Assembly (NCBI RefSeq): GCF_002214545.1
Contig: NZ_CP015105.1
Location: 372,001-436,000, forward strand
Direction: 5' to 3'
DNA: 64,000 nucleotides
DNA from: Thermococcus thioreducens
GTDB lineage: Archaea > Methanobacteriota_B > Thermococci > Thermococcales > Thermococcaceae
A program made the position numbers and the translations under genes. How positions within the stretch are numbered: position 1 is the stretch's first letter; every line of letters begins with the position of its first letter. The notes beneath the pieces were generated by a model that did not search any database, was not told where the DNA came from, and saw nothing but the letters and a program-made list of their open reading frames with translations. Positions 26,138 to 34,599 of the stretch are shown here, in pieces.

Positions 26138-28363
26138 ATGGTGGTTAAGGACTGTCCCGAGTGCCACGGAACCGGGAAAATCAAGGCTGGCGAGAAAGAA
26201 TGTCCCGTCTGCGAGGGCTGGGGCTACGTTCCCGCTGATTTCAAAGTGGGAGACAAGCTGAAGGGCTACAGAAACCTCGACTACCTCGGCGTTGAGGACG
26301 ATGTGGATGAGATACCATGCCCCGAGTGCCACGGAAAGGGTGTGGTTCCTGTTTACGACACCTGTCCTACGTGTGGCGGGACGGGTAGAGTTCTTGCCTG
26401 CGACATCTGCGGTAAGGTCAAAGAGCCCTGGGAGCCCGGCATGGAAACAACGTGGGTCTGCTCGGAATGCATGAGGAAGTACAAGGTCGTCTACATCCTG
26501 GACAAGACCTGTGACCTGGAAGACATAGAGGTTGGAAACGTCTACAAGGGGACGATTGACAGGGTGGAGCGCTTTGGAGTCTTTGTCAGATTAAATCCGC
26601 ACGTAAGGGGTCTAATAAGGCGCAAAGACCTTCTCGGCGGCAGGGAATACAGGCCCGGTGAGGAGATACTGGTTCAGGTTCTCGACGTCAGGCCCGACAA
26701 GGGCGAGGTGGACTTCATCGAGTCGGCACTCAAACACTACAAGACCGTAACCGTCCGGAAGGAGCTCCCGGTGACGCTCATCGGCGAGCTGAGCAAGGAC
26801 ATGGCCGGTCAGACGGTCAGGCTTCGCGGTAAGGTGACCCAGATACAGGTGACCGGCGGTCCAACGGTCTTCACGATAACGGATGGAACCGGAATAACGT
26901 GGGCCGCCGCCTTTGAGGCCCCCGGCGTCAGGGCATATCCCAACATCAACGTGGGTGACGTCGTCGAGGTAATAGGCAAGGTTGCCTTCCACTCGGGCGA
27001 GATACAGATTGAGGTCAGCGACATGGCCAGGCTGTGGGGGCCCGAGGCGGCGGAAGTGAAGAGGCGTATAGAGGAGGAGCTTGACAGGCGCGCCCAGCCA
27101 CGGGACGTCGGTTTCCTTGTGGAGAGCGAGGTTTTGGAGAAGCTCAAGCCCAAGATAATGAAGGCGGCATTCATGATACGCAGGGCGATATACGAGGGCA
27201 GGCCCATCCTCCTGAGGCACCACGCAGATGCCGACGGCTACACCTCCGGCTTAGCTTTAGAGTATGCGATAGTCCCGCTCATCGAGGAAGTCTCTCCGGA
27301 TTCGGGGGCCAGATGGAAGCTCTTCAAGCGCAGACCGAGCAGGGCGCCCTTCTACGAGCTGGAGGATGTGCTCAAAGACATTATCTTCATGGTCGAGGAT
27401 CACGAGAAGTTCGGCGACCCGCTCCCGCTCCTCGTCATAGTTGACAACGGCGGAACCAGCGAGGATATCCCGGCGTACAGGCGTATAAGGGCCTACGGCG
27501 TGCCCATAGTCGTGATAGACCACCATGACCCGCGTGAATGGGTGAGCGAGGACAGGGCAAAGGTGGACGACTACGTTGACGTCCACGTCAATCCCCACCA
27601 CATAAAGCGCGGCTACTACGAGTTAACGGCGGGAATGTTGGCAACGGAGGTGGCGCGCTTTATCAACCCTGACGTTGAGGACAGGATAAAGCACCTGCCA
27701 GCTATCGCTGGAACCGGCGACAGGAGCAAAGCCCCGGAGTTCTACGGGTACCTTGAGATAGCCAAGAAAGCGAAGGGCCTCAACGAGGAGGACCTCAAGA
27801 AGATAGCTGAGGTGATAGACCACGAGGCCTTCTACTGGAAGTTCATGGACGGGCACGGCGTAATAGACGAGATACTCCTCCTCACCGGCAACCTCCAGAG
27901 GCACCGCGAGCTCATCAATGCGATATACCCAGAGGTAAAGGAGAAGCAGGAGAAGGCTCTAAAGGCCTCACTGCCCCACGTCAAGAGCGTAGTCCTGCCC
28001 AACGGCATAAGGTTCAACACGATAGACATCGAGCTCTTCGCCCCGAAGTTTTCTTATCCCTCTCCGGGCAAGCTATCCGGCCTGATACACGACCACTTCA
28101 AGGAGAAGTACGGCGAGGATGCGCCGATACTGACTTTAGCTTACGGCCCGGACTTCGCAGTTGTGAGAGCCGCCGACGGCATGGCAGCTTACGGCTTCGA
28201 CCTGAACGAGATAATCCCGAAGCTCCAGGAGGCCCTGCCGAGCGCCGGCATAGAGGGCGGCGGCCACAGCTACGCGGGCTCGATAAAGTTCTTCGAGGGC
28301 ATGAGGAAGGAAGTCCTTGAGGAGTTTGCAAAGCAGGTTCTCAAGCTGAAGAAAAAGGGCTGA
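26138..28363 (+). CDS. DHH-family single-strand nuclease with zinc finger, S1 and OB domains (RecJ-like / HAN-type)
   Basis: 741 residues. A DnaJ-like zinc-finger region (about 5-90) has repeated CPECHGTGK/CPVCEGWG/CPTCGGTG motifs. An S1 domain (about 125-195, GTIDRVERFGVFVRLNPHVRGLI) and an OB fold (about 225-300) follow. The phosphoesterase has HHADADGYTSG, IVDNGG, IDHHDPREW (the DHH motif) and GGHSYAGSI (DHHA1). This architecture matches the archaeal RecJ-like exonucleases, including the Hef-associated nuclease HAN. A 3'-5' exonuclease role in replication-fork repair is likely. The start is ATG 26138 behind AGGGTGAT. Confidence 0.88.
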   Translation: MVVKDCPECHGTGKIKAGEKECPVCEGWGYVPADFKVGDKLKGYRNLDYLGVEDDVDEIPCPECHGKGVVPVYDTCPTCGGTGRVLACDICGKVKEPWEPGMETTWVCSECMRKYKVVYILDKTCDLEDIEVGNVYKGTIDRVERFGVFVRLNPHVRGLIRRKDLLGGREYRPGEEILVQVLDVRPDKGEVDFIESALKHYKTVTVRKELPVTLIGELSKDMAGQTVRLRGKVTQIQVTGGPTVFTITDGTGITWAAAFEAPGVRAYPNINVGDVVEVIGKVAFHSGEIQIEVSDMARLWGPEAAEVKRRIEEELDRRAQPRDVGFLVESEVLEKLKPKIMKAAFMIRRAIYEGRPILLRHHADADGYTSGLALEYAIVPLIEEVSPDSGARWKLFKRRPSRAPFYELEDVLKDIIFMVEDHEKFGDPLPLLVIVDNGGTSEDIPAYRRIRAYGVPIVVIDHHDPREWVSEDRAKVDDYVDVHVNPHHIKRGYYELTAGMLATEVARFINPDVEDRIKHLPAIAGTGDRSKAPEFYGYLEIAKKAKGLNEEDLKKIAEVIDHEAFYWKFMDGHGVIDEILLLTGNLQRHRELINAIYPEVKEKQEKALKASLPHVKSVVLPNGIRFNTIDIELFAPKFSYPSPGKLSGLIHDHFKEKYGEDAPILTLAYGPDFAVVRAADGMAAYGFDLNEIIPKLQEALPSAGIEGGGHSYAGSIKFFEGMRKEVLEEFAKQVLKLKKKG

Positions 28364-28367
28364 GGGA

Positions 28368-28380
28368 GTTTTCTTTTTCT
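28368..28380 (+). terminator. T-rich terminator after the DHH nuclease gene
   Basis: GTTTTCTTTTTCT begins 5 bases after the stop codon, and a second T run follows at about 28388. Such runs terminate archaeal transcription. Confidence 0.5.
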
Positions 28381-28440
28381 AGGCAATCTTTTTAACCCCC
28401 ACGACTACCCATTGATATAAAGACACCTGGAGGAATGTTG

Positions 28441-28695
28441 ATGAGAATAGTTCTTGAGGTTACATTTAGAATGGGGGGCGTTTCTTACCGTGGCCATCGC
28501 TGGGAGGACGATGCGCTGGTTTTCGAGTTCGAGCGCCTTGGAGATGCCTTCATCCAGGTTCTCAGCACGAGGAAGGTTGAGGAAGAGGTTGAGAAGGCTC
28601 CGAGGAAGGTTCTCGTTGAGCTGAGGACGAAGGAGGGCGGGAAGGTCTTTGAGGCTGGAGAGGTTGACGGGATTTATCGGGCGGTCGAGCCTTAG
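28441..28695 (+). CDS. Small conserved hypothetical protein
   Basis: 84 residues (ATG 28441, 7 bases after GGAGG; ATG 28435 is an alternative). An alpha/beta protein with EVTFRMGGVSYRGHRWEDDALVFEFERLG and a charged helical middle. No family recognised. Good codon use and a proper binding site make it a real gene. Confidence 0.6.
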   Translation: MRIVLEVTFRMGGVSYRGHRWEDDALVFEFERLGDAFIQVLSTRKVEEEVEKAPRKVLVELRTKEGGKVFEAGEVDGIYRAVEP

Positions 28696-28740
28696 GTTTT
28701 TATAGTTCTCCTCCAACTTTCTGCGGTGATGGCCGTGTAC

Positions 28741-28950
28741 ATGGCGGAGTTCAAGCTTCGCTTCGGCGATATGAAGTGGTACGTCAGGAGGATCATAGAG
28801 GCGTCTTCACTCGGGGAGGCCGAGAAAATAGCCGAGCGCTATGCAGAGGCAATGAACAAAGGCGAAGTCAGGTGGGAGCTCAGCTACGTTATTGAAGCAG
28901 AGAGACCCCTTCTCGTTGGAAAGGAGGAGCTGGAAAAGCTAGAAGCCTGA
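28741..28950 (+). CDS. Small conserved hypothetical protein
   Basis: 69 residues (ATG 28741; GTG 28735 is equally possible after CGGTGAT). AEFKLRFGDMKWYVRRIIEA followed by SLGEAEKIAERYAEAMNKGE and a beta strand WELSYVIEAE suggest a small ferredoxin-like fold. Unknown function. It is probably cotranscribed with the preceding small gene. Confidence 0.6.
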   Translation: MAEFKLRFGDMKWYVRRIIEASSLGEAEKIAERYAEAMNKGEVRWELSYVIEAERPLLVGKEELEKLEA

Positions 28951-28991
28951 ACTGTGCCCTTCTTATCTTTTCTATAATGAAATTGGGGGAG

Positions 28992-30170
28992 CTATTCCTC
29001 CACAAAGGTCATTAGAACCATGGCAGTAACGTTCATCAAAGCCGCAAAGGTGAAAGAATATGCCAGGGAGTAGCTCCCCCAGAGCCAGCCCGCTATCACC
29101 GACGCCGGAAGGACGAAGATTCCAAAGACGGTGTGGTACGCACCTATTATGGTGCCCTTCTCGTATTCCCTTGCCAGGTCAGCCATGTAGGCCCTTGGGA
29201 TGGTGTCCTCGATGGCGATGTAGATTCCGTAGAGAACGAAGGCCGCTATGAGCGTGTAGAAGTCCTCCGCGTAGGCAAAAGCCAAGGCCGCCAGCGCGGC
29301 GACACCAAAGCCGATGGTTATCATCCTCTTCTTGCCGAAACTGTCCGAGTAAACCCCCAGGGGATAAGCTGAGAGGGCGTAGATGAGGTTGAAGAGGGCG
29401 TAGAAGGCTATGCTCTGGACAACGGAGTAGCCGAGCTCCTGTGCCTTCCACATCGTGAAGGCGTAGCTGTACCTCCCCAGTGCCCCGATGGCAATGACCG
29501 CCAGAAAGAGCTGCAGGTTTCTGTCCCTCAGCGTTGAGATTCCCCTGATCTTCTTCTTGACCTCACCGCCCCTGTCCCTCACGAAGAGGATTATTACGAA
29601 GAGAGATATAGCCCCAGGAAGGGCCGAGAGCAGGAAGATGTAGCGGTACATGGTCTCGGAGGGAATGCTCTTGAGGAGCTCTATGAGGCCTATTGCAACG
29701 AGCGGACCGGCTACGGCCCCGAGGGTGTCCATCATACGGTGGAAGCCGAAGGATTTGCCTGTTTTTCCTTTCTCGCTTGATTCCGCTATAAGCGCATCCC
29801 TGGGGGCGGTTCTTATCCCCTTGCCTATCCTGTCCACCGCGCGCAGGAGCAGAAAGTCCCACCAGTAGCGGGTCAGCGCTAAAGCCCCTTTGGCCAGGGT
29901 CGAGAGGGCGTAACCGGCGAAGACAAAGGCCTTCCTCTTTCTAAAGCGGTCGCTCACGTAACCGAAGGCAACCTTGAAGAGGGAGCTCATGCTCTCTATC
30001 GCACCCATGACGGAGCCGCTGAGGAGCTTTCCAGCATTCAGGACCTCCATCAGGTAGCTCGGCATTATGGGCATTATCATCTCGCTGCTCATGTCGTTGA
30101 GGAAGCTGACGATTCCGAGAAGGAAGACGTTCCAGCTCACGCCGAAGATTTTCTTTTCTTTTTCTTCCAT
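28992..30170 (-). CDS. MFS transporter (PadR-regulated, probable drug exporter)
   Basis: 392 residues with about 11-12 membrane helices. The MFS loop is YVSDRFRKRKAFVFAG, the conserved DRIGKGIRTAPRDALIA motif follows helix 4, and VYSDSFGKKRMITIG lies in the second half. This set fits the bacterial/archaeal multidrug MFS group. The ATG is 3 bases after the stop of the PadR gene, so both are in one operon. Export of a toxic compound sensed by PadR is the likely role. Confidence 0.85.
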   Translation of the reverse strand: MEEKEKKIFGVSWNVFLLGIVSFLNDMSSEMIMPIMPSYLMEVLNAGKLLSGSVMGAIESMSSLFKVAFGYVSDRFRKRKAFVFAGYALSTLAKGALALTRYWWDFLLLRAVDRIGKGIRTAPRDALIAESSEKGKTGKSFGFHRMMDTLGAVAGPLVAIGLIELLKSIPSETMYRYIFLLSALPGAISLFVIILFVRDRGGEVKKKIRGISTLRDRNLQLFLAVIAIGALGRYSYAFTMWKAQELGYSVVQSIAFYALFNLIYALSAYPLGVYSDSFGKKRMITIGFGVAALAALAFAYAEDFYTLIAAFVLYGIYIAIEDTIPRAYMADLAREYEKGTIIGAYHTVFGIFVLPASVIAGWLWGSYSLAYSFTFAALMNVTAMVLMTFVEE

Positions 30171-30173
30171 CGT

Positions 30174-30464
30174 TCACTCCCCCAGCAGTTCGAGACAGAG
30201 CTCCTTCAGCTTCTTCTTGCCCTCTTCCAGTATCTCTCTCCCATTCTCAGTTATCTCGTAGACCCTAACCCGCCTGCCGTCCCTTACCTCCCAGTGGCTC
30301 TTCAGGAGGCCTTCCCCTTCGAGGGAGTGGAGGAGAGGATAAATGGTTCCTGGACTGATGCTGTAGCCGTGTTTCTCAAGTTCTCTCATCAGGAACGAAC
30401 CTGTGACGGGTTCTTCGCTCGCATGGTGGAGTATGTGCAGGGTGAGAAAGTCACGGTACTTCAT
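30174..30464 (-). CDS. PadR family transcriptional regulator
   Basis: 96 residues. The winged helix carries the PadR signature: TGSFLMRELEKHGYSISPGTIYPLLHSLEGEGLL, with the wing WEVRDGRRVRVYEITENGREIL and a short dimerising C-terminal helix (PadR-s1-like, short form). It should repress itself and the downstream MFS exporter. The start is ATG 30464 (with GGTG 7 bases before), which overlaps the inverted-repeat operator. Confidence 0.88.
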   Translation of the reverse strand: MKYRDFLTLHILHHASEEPVTGSFLMRELEKHGYSISPGTIYPLLHSLEGEGLLKSHWEVRDGRRVRVYEITENGREILEEGKKKLKELCLELLGE

Positions 30465-30492
30465 ATCGAACACCGATATCGGAGTGCGATAT
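30463..30492. promoter_or_regulatory. Overlapping inverted-repeat operator of the PadR-MFS operon
   Basis: Two overlapping perfect palindromes, ATATCG-N5-CGATAT, lie at 30463-30479 and 30476-30492 and share four bases. The first reaches the PadR start codon. A TATA-like TTTTTTAAG on the minus strand lies at about 30503-30511, so the repeats cover the predicted transcription start and leader. The layout fits autorepression by the encoded PadR dimer. Confidence 0.75.
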
Positions 30493-30513
30493 TCAGGCTT
30501 AAAAAATTTTGGC

Positions 30514-30930
30514 TCATTCGAGCACGTGCTTCTCTAGGACGTAGCAGTGGAAGGTTCCCTCAAAGACCTTCTCGTTCCTCTCGTTGAAGACCTCTGCATT
30601 TACGATTTTCTTCCTCCGGGGGGACGTTCCGTCCCTCACACCCCCTCCAGACTCTTCTATAACCTCTGCTTTGGCTATCAGCTTTTCACCGACCTTAACT
30701 GGCTTCAGGAACTTTACCTCAGCCTTCCCGAGGACGACGGTGGGCTCGTTCACAGCGAGCATCGCCGCGTAGTCGGCTAAACCGAATGTGAAGCCGCCGT
30801 GCACGAGGCCGTATTCATCGACGGCCATCTCCTCTGTGGTCTTCAGAAGGACTTCCGCATAGTTCTTCTCGATTTTCACGGGCTTTCCAACCAATTTTTG
30901 GGAGGTCAGTCTGTGAGTCCTCTGCTCCAT
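30514..30930 (-). CDS. Hotdog-fold thioesterase (PaaI-like)
   Basis: 138 residues. The hotdog helix has the motif VHGGFTFGLADYAAMLAVNEP, where HGG precedes the active-site helix, and strands VVLGKAEVKFLKPVKVGEKLIAKAEV follow. It should hydrolyse acyl-CoA thioesters in the cytosol; the acyl group is not evident. Start ATG 30930 follows CGGTGATG. It ends 50 bases before the PadR operator region and is read in the same direction. Confidence 0.8.
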   Translation of the reverse strand: MEQRTHRLTSQKLVGKPVKIEKNYAEVLLKTTEEMAVDEYGLVHGGFTFGLADYAAMLAVNEPTVVLGKAEVKFLKPVKVGEKLIAKAEVIEESGGGVRDGTSPRRKKIVNAEVFNERNEKVFEGTFHCYVLEKHVLE

Positions 30931-31028
30931 CGGCATCACCGTTTAGAGTTCTCGCGCGTGCTTAAACATCTAACGGAGTTATGCAAAGGTTTATTTATTC
31001 CAGCGCCCTAAAAAAGTTAGGTGGTTGC

Positions 31029-31427
31029 GTGCACCCGATAAAACGGGCGGTTGAGTATAAGGGCTCTATTGAGTTCACCCGGAGCGAGCTCGTTGGGATA
31101 CTTGCCTTCAGCCTCCGCCTAATGGATGTGAAGAGCGCGAAGGAACTCATAGCAAAGTCCCTGGAGGAGGGACTCCTGGAGGAAAAGGGCGGCCTTCTTG
31201 TTGTCAACAAAGCCCTGCTCTCGGAGGAAGAGGCAGGTGAGGACTTTTTCAATGAAATGGTCTCTTACATAGCTGAGGCCCTCGGCTGGGAGAGGGAGGA
31301 GGTCATCGAGGGGATAAAATCCCTTCGCGAGCGCTACGGCGACCTGGACGAAAGGGTTCTGGTCTATCTCCTCGGGATGGACAAGGGCGTTGATATGTCC
31401 CGGTTCAGGGACAGGCTTGAGCTTTAG
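31029..31427 (+). CDS. DUF2240-like protein
   Basis: 132 residues starting at a GTG after AGGTGG. HPIKRAVEYKGSIEFTRSELVGILAFSLRL is a helix-turn-helix-like N-terminus, followed by AKELIAKSLEEGLLEEKGGLLVV and a helical C-terminal half. It matches the archaeal DUF2240 pattern as I remember it; function unknown. A small DNA-binding or adaptor role is possible. Confidence 0.6.
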   Translation: MHPIKRAVEYKGSIEFTRSELVGILAFSLRLMDVKSAKELIAKSLEEGLLEEKGGLLVVNKALLSEEEAGEDFFNEMVSYIAEALGWEREEVIEGIKSLRERYGDLDERVLVYLLGMDKGVDMSRFRDRLEL

Positions 31428-31481
31428 CCTTAATTTTTTCGGTAGGTTGTTAAACAAAATTGCTTAAAATGGACAAAAATG

Positions 31482-31489
31482 TTTATAAA
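31482..31489 (+). promoter_or_regulatory. TATA box of the tungstate transporter operon
   Basis: TTTATAAA is centred about 35 bases before the ATG at 31521. The GGTGGG binding site at 31511-31516 leaves a short leader. Confidence 0.6.
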
Positions 31490-31520
31490 TTCTGTCTTCG
31501 TCCAGCTAACGGTGGGCACT

Positions 31521-32555
31521 ATGAATAAGAGGGTAAACACACTTGTTTTGCTGGTTCTGCTCCTAACTGGGCTTTCCTACGGATGTATAGGGAGCACCAA
31601 CGGGACTCAAACGGCGACGGAGAAGCCCAAGGTTCTTACGATTTCAACCACCACCAGCCTCTACGATACCGGAATCCTTGAGAACGTGGTTGCACCAATT
31701 TTCAAGGAGAAGTACAACATAGAGCTCCGCTTCATCCCCAAGGGGACAGGGGGAGCGATTCTCGATGCTAAAAGCGGTGCCAGCGATGCCATACTCGTGC
31801 ATGCACTCCCGAAGGAACAGGCCTTCATGGAGGAGGGCTACGGGGTGAACAGAAAGGTCTTTGCTTACAACTTCTTCGTGATAGTTGGTCCCAAGGACGA
31901 CCCGGCTGGAATTAGAGGTTTAAGCGTTTCCGAGGCGCTCAAGAAGATCGTCGAGTACGGCAGGGCCCATCCCGACAAAATCGTCTGGGTCTCAAGGGAC
32001 GACGGCTCCGGAACAAACACGAAGGAAATAGCCCTGTGGAAGAACGCTGGCTTCGATTTCAACGAGCTGAAGAACGAGAGCTGGTTCGGAACCACCGGTG
32101 CCGGAATGGGCAACACGCTCCTATACACGAGCGAGAGGAAGGCCTACACCCTCTCGGACATAGGAACCTACCTCAAATACCAGAAGGAGGGCAAGATAAA
32201 CCTGGACGTCCTCGTTGACAAGGGGGAGGAGCTCATAAACGTCTACGCCATAATCATAATCAACCCAAAGAAGATACCCGACAAGGACTTTGAGGGTGCA
32301 ATGCTCCTCGCCGAGTGGCTCACCAGCGAGGAGGGACAGAAGGCCATAGCGGAGTACGGAAAGGACGAGTTTGGAAGGCCCCTGTTCTATCCGGCAGTTC
32401 CGGTCCTCAAGAGCGAGCAGGGGGATGTCTTCAGGTGGATCCTCAAGTACGGCTTCATGAAGGACGGGGATAAATACACCGAATGCCCGGAGAAGTTCAG
32501 GTATCAGCCCAAATACGACTTCTTCGAGTTCCCAGCGTCTGTGGTTGAAGGCTAA
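31521..32555 (+). CDS. tupA: Tungstate ABC transporter substrate-binding lipoprotein
   Basis: 344 residues with a lipoprotein signal (residues 1-20, lipobox LSYGC). The mature protein has the TupA pattern: ISTTTSLYDTGILENVVAPIF, FIPKGTGGAILDAKSGASDAILVHA and WVSRDDGSGTNTKEIALW. These loops bind the oxyanion. Tungstate rather than molybdate is inferred from family resemblance and from the tungsten enzymes of Thermococcales. The start at ATG 31521 drops a 14-residue extension. It is first of a three-gene operon. Confidence 0.9.
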   Translation: MNKRVNTLVLLVLLLTGLSYGCIGSTNGTQTATEKPKVLTISTTTSLYDTGILENVVAPIFKEKYNIELRFIPKGTGGAILDAKSGASDAILVHALPKEQAFMEEGYGVNRKVFAYNFFVIVGPKDDPAGIRGLSVSEALKKIVEYGRAHPDKIVWVSRDDGSGTNTKEIALWKNAGFDFNELKNESWFGTTGAGMGNTLLYTSERKAYTLSDIGTYLKYQKEGKINLDVLVDKGEELINVYAIIIINPKKIPDKDFEGAMLLAEWLTSEEGQKAIAEYGKDEFGRPLFYPAVPVLKSEQGDVFRWILKYGFMKDGDKYTECPEKFRYQPKYDFFEFPASVVEG

Positions 32556-32594
32556 GCCTTTTATTTCTTTCCTCCATCTCAGGGTGGATGAAAG

Positions 32595-33302
32595 ATGGCG
32601 TGGGACTACATAATCCAGGGATTTTCAGAGGCTGTGAAGCTGATAGACGACCCCTACGTGATAGAGATAGCCATCCGTTCCATCAAGGTTTCTGGCATGG
32701 CCACACTGATGGCGGTGGCATGGTCTCTGCCGATTTCAGTGCTCCTCGGCCTGAAAGATTTCCCCTGCAAGTGGCTGGTTAAGACTCTGATAAACGGTCT
32801 CATGGGAGTTCCGACCGTTATCTGGGGCCTGGTGCTCTACCTGATGTTCGTCCCCCTCGGCCCGCTCGGTTCTCTCGGCCTTCTCTACACGGAGATGGGG
32901 ATAAGCGTCGGTCAAGCATTGTTGATAACCCCGATAATCATGAGTATAGTCGTGAACTCGCTGGAGTCGATAGAGGGCGAGATTAGGGAGCTGGCTTTGA
33001 CGTTGGGGGCCGATGAATTACGTGCATCCTTCCAGGTGGTCCGGGAGAGCGTCGGAGGGATAGTCTTGGCGATTATCGCGGCCTTCAACAGGGCCATAGC
33101 CGAGCTTGGCATAGCCTTAATGATAGGCGGTAACATCTACGTCAGGGGCGGCGTTTACAACACCAGGGTTCTCACCACTGCCATACAGATGTACACCGTC
33201 AGGGCGGAGATAAGCATAGCGATTGCCCTCGGCATAATCCTCATGGGCATAGTCCTCGCCGTAAACCTGCTCTCAAACCTCGTGAGGAAGTGGTTGGAAT
33301 GA
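32595..33302 (+). CDS. tupB: Tungstate ABC transporter permease
   Basis: 235 residues with about five to six membrane helices and the EAA loop ELALTLGADELRASFQVV that contacts the ATPase. KDFPCKWLVKTLINGLMGVPTVIWGLVLY is typical of TupB/MolB-like permeases. The start follows GGGTGGATG and lies 40 bases after tupA. The stop overlaps the tupC start by four bases. Confidence 0.9.
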   Translation: MAWDYIIQGFSEAVKLIDDPYVIEIAIRSIKVSGMATLMAVAWSLPISVLLGLKDFPCKWLVKTLINGLMGVPTVIWGLVLYLMFVPLGPLGSLGLLYTEMGISVGQALLITPIIMSIVVNSLESIEGEIRELALTLGADELRASFQVVRESVGGIVLAIIAAFNRAIAELGIALMIGGNIYVRGGVYNTRVLTTAIQMYTVRAEISIAIALGIILMGIVLAVNLLSNLVRKWLE

Positions 33303-34018
33303 TAGTGAGGGCCGAGAACTTAGTCAAGAGCTACGAAGACCACAGAGCGCTGGACGGTGTGAGCCTTGAGGTCAAAAAGGGCGAGATATTCTGCGTCATG
33401 GGGCACAGCGGGGCCGGGAAGACCACCCTGCTGAGGATTTTAGCTTTACTTGAGAGGCCCGACTCGGGGGAGTACTTTTTCGATGGGAAGCCTGTCAACT
33501 GGAGCCGGCCGGGGGAGCTGAGAAAAAACATCACCATGGTGTTTCAGACCCCGGTAATGTTCAACACGACCGTTTTCAAGAACATCGCCTATGGGTTAAA
33601 GCTGAGGGGCTACTCCAGGGCAGAGATAGAGAAAAAAGTTCACGAGGTGCTCTCCCTTGTGAGGCTTGAGGGCTACGAAAAGAGAAAGGCCAAAACGCTG
33701 TCCGGCGGAGAAAAACAGAGGGTCGCCATAGCGAGGGCGATAGTCCTTGAGCCGAAGCTCCTCCTGATGGACGAGCCTACAGCCAACCTTGACCCAACGA
33801 ACTCGGCCATAATAGAGGACATCGTAAAGGAAATCACCAAGAAAAACGGCACGACGATAGTCTTCTCGACCCACAACATGTTCCAGGCGAAGAGGCTCGC
33901 CGACAGGGTCGCCCACATGTACGCTGGAAGGATAGTCGAGGTGGGGAAAACGAGGGATATCTTTGAAAACCCGGAGAACGAACTGACCCGGAAGTTCATA
34001 AACGGTGAGCTGTTCTGA
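33299..34018 (+). CDS. tupC: Tungstate ABC transporter ATP-binding protein
   Basis: 239 residues. Walker A GHSGAGKTT, signature LSGGEKQRVAIARA, Walker B LLLMDEPTANLD and switch His in FSTHNMFQAKRLADR. It is single-domain, without the C-terminal regulatory extension of the molybdate ModC type, as expected for TupC. ATG 33299 overlaps the tupB stop (ATGA), so the two are translated in a coupled way. Confidence 0.9.
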   Translation: MIVRAENLVKSYEDHRALDGVSLEVKKGEIFCVMGHSGAGKTTLLRILALLERPDSGEYFFDGKPVNWSRPGELRKNITMVFQTPVMFNTTVFKNIAYGLKLRGYSRAEIEKKVHEVLSLVRLEGYEKRKAKTLSGGEKQRVAIARAIVLEPKLLLMDEPTANLDPTNSAIIEDIVKEITKKNGTTIVFSTHNMFQAKRLADRVAHMYAGRIVEVGKTRDIFENPENELTRKFINGELF

Positions 34019-34062
34019 TAAGGGTTTTAACCTTTTCCGCGAATCCATTTTCGGTGGTGGTC

Positions 34063-34599
34063 ATGCCCGAGGAGGCCCTTATAGTTGTTGACATGCAGAG
34101 GGATTTCATGCCCGGCGGTGCTCTGCCCGTTCCGGATGGCGACAGGATAATCACCAGGTGCAACCGCTACATCAAAGCCTTTATGGAGCGGGGGGCGCTG
34201 ATAGTTGCCACCCGCGACTGGCACCCAGAGAACCACATCAGCTTTAGAGAGCGTGGCGGCCCTTGGCCGAAGCACTGCGTCCAGAACACTCCAGGGGCAG
34301 AGTTCGTGGTGGAACTTCCGGCCGATGCGGTGATAATATCCAAGGCGACGGAGCCGGATAAGGAGGCATACTCCGGCTTTGAGGGCACCGAGCTGGCTGA
34401 GATACTTAAAAAGCGCGGGGTCAAGAGGGTCTACATCTGCGGAGTGGCCACGGAGTACTGCGTTAAAGCGACGGCCCTCGATGCCGTCAAACACGGCTTT
34501 GAGACCTACCTCCTCCGCGACGCAGTTAAGGGCATTAAGCCTGAGGACGAGGAGCTTGCTTTAAGGGAGCTTGAGAGTGCTGGTGTGAAGGTTCTTTAG
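34063..34599 (+). CDS. pncA: Nicotinamidase
   Basis: 178 residues of the isochorismatase-like fold. The catalytic triad is visible: Asp in VVDMQRDFMPGG, Lys in SKATEPDKE and Cys in GVATEYCVKATALDA. The metal site is in TRDWHPENHISF. It converts nicotinamide to nicotinate for NAD salvage. Start ATG 34063 follows GGTGGTGG. Its 3' end overlaps the convergent AI-2E permease gene by 65 bases. Confidence 0.92.
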   Translation: MPEEALIVVDMQRDFMPGGALPVPDGDRIITRCNRYIKAFMERGALIVATRDWHPENHISFRERGGPWPKHCVQNTPGAEFVVELPADAVIISKATEPDKEAYSGFEGTELAEILKKRGVKRVYICGVATEYCVKATALDAVKHGFETYLLRDAVKGIKPEDEELALRELESAGVKVL

